Under the pieces are notes generated by a model, which saw only the letters and a program-made list of their open reading frames with translations, was not told where the DNA came from and searched no databases. This document shows, in pieces, positions 63,200-64,000 of a stretch of 64,000 bases of DNA. Numbering within the stretch: the stretch's first letter is position 1; every line of letters starts with the position of its first letter. Made by a program: the position numbers and the translations under genes. The DNA lies in contig NZ_FWXJ01000004.1 in the NCBI RefSeq assembly GCF_900176405.1, forward strand, positions 62,001 through 126,000, given 5' to 3'. The DNA is from Polynucleobacter kasalickyi. Its GTDB lineage: Bacteria; Pseudomonadota; Gammaproteobacteria; Burkholderiales; Burkholderiaceae.

Positions 63200-64000
63200 A
63201 TGACAACGCATGCAAAAATAGGCTTTATTGGGTTAGGCATTATGGGAGGTGCCATTTCGAATAATTTATTGAAAGCAGGTCACCAAGTGATTGGTTATGA
63301 TGTCTCTCCCAGCGCTATCGAGCAGTTTGTGGCAAACGGTGGTCAGATTGCAAAGTCCCCATTAGAAGTTGCTAATGCAACCCCTTTTATCTTTACTTCT
63401 TTACCCACCGAGAAAGTGGTGAGAGAGGTATTTACTGGCAAAGAGGGTATTTGTCATAGTGAGTTACCCAATGTGGTGATGGAACTCAGTACGATGCCTT
63501 TGACATTAAAAATGGATATGTTTGCAGCGATGCAAGACGTGAATAAGTTTTTTATGGACTGTCCGGTAAGTGGGACGGGCGCTCAAGCTATCACTGGAGA
63601 TTTAATTGTGTTTGCCAGTGGTCACAAAGAGGCATTCGAAAGTGTGAAAGATGTTTTCCCTAGTATGTCGAAGTCGAATTACTATTTGGGCGAGTGTGGC
63701 AATGGTTCGAAAATGAAATATTTAGCTAATTTGTTGGTAGGGATTCACAATGCTGCTGCGGGTGAGGTTTTTGCTTTAGCTGGTAAAGCGGGGATGAATT
63801 TAGATGATGTCTATGAAGTCCTCAAAGATAGCGCTGGTGGATCAAAAATGTTTGCCATTCGTGGGCCATTGATGGTGAATGATCAATATGATCAGATCAC
63901 CGCGACAGTCAATACTTTCATGAAAGACCTGTCGATTATTTCAAAATTTGCGGCAGACCTAAATTGTCCTACCCCATTATTTGATACCACCCACCAACTG
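63200..64000 (+). CDS. Beta-hydroxyacid dehydrogenase (HIBADH/GarR family), partial at window edge
   Basis: The frame starts at ATG 63200, preceded by a GGAG-like site (CGGAGACATGG), and stays open for 267 codons to the window edge. MTTHAKIGFIGLGIMGGAIS gives the NAD(P) site, DCPVSGTGAQAITGDL the substrate region and GNGSKMKYLANLLVG carries the likely catalytic lysine. Relatives are 3-hydroxyisobutyrate and tartronate semialdehyde (GarR) dehydrogenases. It is last of the FAD/Fe-S dehydrogenase-Bug run. The C-terminus is cut off. Confidence 0.88.
   Translation, partial: MTTHAKIGFIGLGIMGGAISNNLLKAGHQVIGYDVSPSAIEQFVANGGQIAKSPLEVANATPFIFTSLPTEKVVREVFTGKEGICHSELPNVVMELSTMPLTLKMDMFAAMQDVNKFFMDCPVSGTGAQAITGDLIVFASGHKEAFESVKDVFPSMSKSNYYLGECGNGSKMKYLANLLVGIHNAAAGEVFALAGKAGMNLDDVYEVLKDSAGGSKMFAIRGPLMVNDQYDQITATVNTFMKDLSIISKFAADLNCPTPLFDTTHQL

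Overview
The window looks like chromosomal DNA of a freshwater-type betaproteobacterium (Burkholderiales, possibly Polynucleobacter-like). It is AT-leaning and densely packed, uses a glutamyl-tRNA reductase (C5 route) HemA, and carries a cytochrome-type reaction centre (pufLMC). The genus is an inference; there is no rRNA to confirm it. About three quarters of the window (225-46062) is one essentially complete photosynthesis gene cluster. The remainder is a selenium-linked block (46162-50578) and part of an accessory catabolic region (50627-64000).

Layout of the photosynthesis cluster: bchID; a minus-strand bchO with a 42-residue membrane peptide gene; a second small membrane peptide gene; crtEF; bchCXYZ-pufB-orf73-pufA-pufLMC; crtIB; a minus-strand run aerR-ppsR-crtA-crtD-crtC; bchFNBHLM-lhaA-puhABC-orf117-acsF-puhE; ispH; bchG; a second BCD-family transporter; bchP; tspO; hemA; dxs. 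Together these encode ALA and isoprenoid supply, Mg-chelatase, methyltransferase, the oxygen-dependent ring cyclase only, light-independent protochlorophyllide reductase, chlorophyllide reductase, esterification and phytyl-type reduction, spheroidene/spheroidenone-type carotenoids, LH1 and reaction centre with tetraheme cytochrome, and assembly factors. No pucBA (LH2), bchE or carbon-fixation gene is present, so the set fits an aerobic anoxygenic phototroph. Many genes overlap by 1-26 bases (ATGA or TAATG junctions), implying translational coupling.

Regulation is readable. Three regions carry pairs of TGT-N12-ACA sites (the CrtJ/PpsR operator): upstream of crtE, upstream of bchC, and between aerR and bchF. 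In each, the sites overlap sigma70-like promoter elements. PpsR keeps two cysteines and AerR keeps a histidine in a cobalamin-type site, suggesting redox and B12/light input. An RNA element with two mutually exclusive 10-bp stems lies between pufA and pufL, and a UUCG-loop terminator lies between pufC and crtI.

The most unusual items are: (1) a 73-codon single-membrane-span gene inserted between pufB and pufA; (2) the alternative stems after pufA; (3) crtC, which has no ATG/GTG/TTG start near its conserved N-terminus and lies open in the -1 frame of crtD, including across a G8 tract.

Downstream, selD is followed after 60 bases by a PhnD/PhnC/PhnE/PhnE-like ABC transporter, which I read as a probable selenium-oxyanion importer. 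The right-hand region holds four TctC/Bug-type binding proteins without membrane partners, two short-chain dehydrogenases, a Gfo/Idh/MocA oxidoreductase, an MmgE/PrpD protein, a class V aminotransferase, a YdiJ-like FAD/Fe-S dehydrogenase and a beta-hydroxyacid dehydrogenase cut by the window edge. No tRNA, rRNA, insertion sequence, integrase or CRISPR array was seen. No gene-free stretch exceeds about 230 bases.
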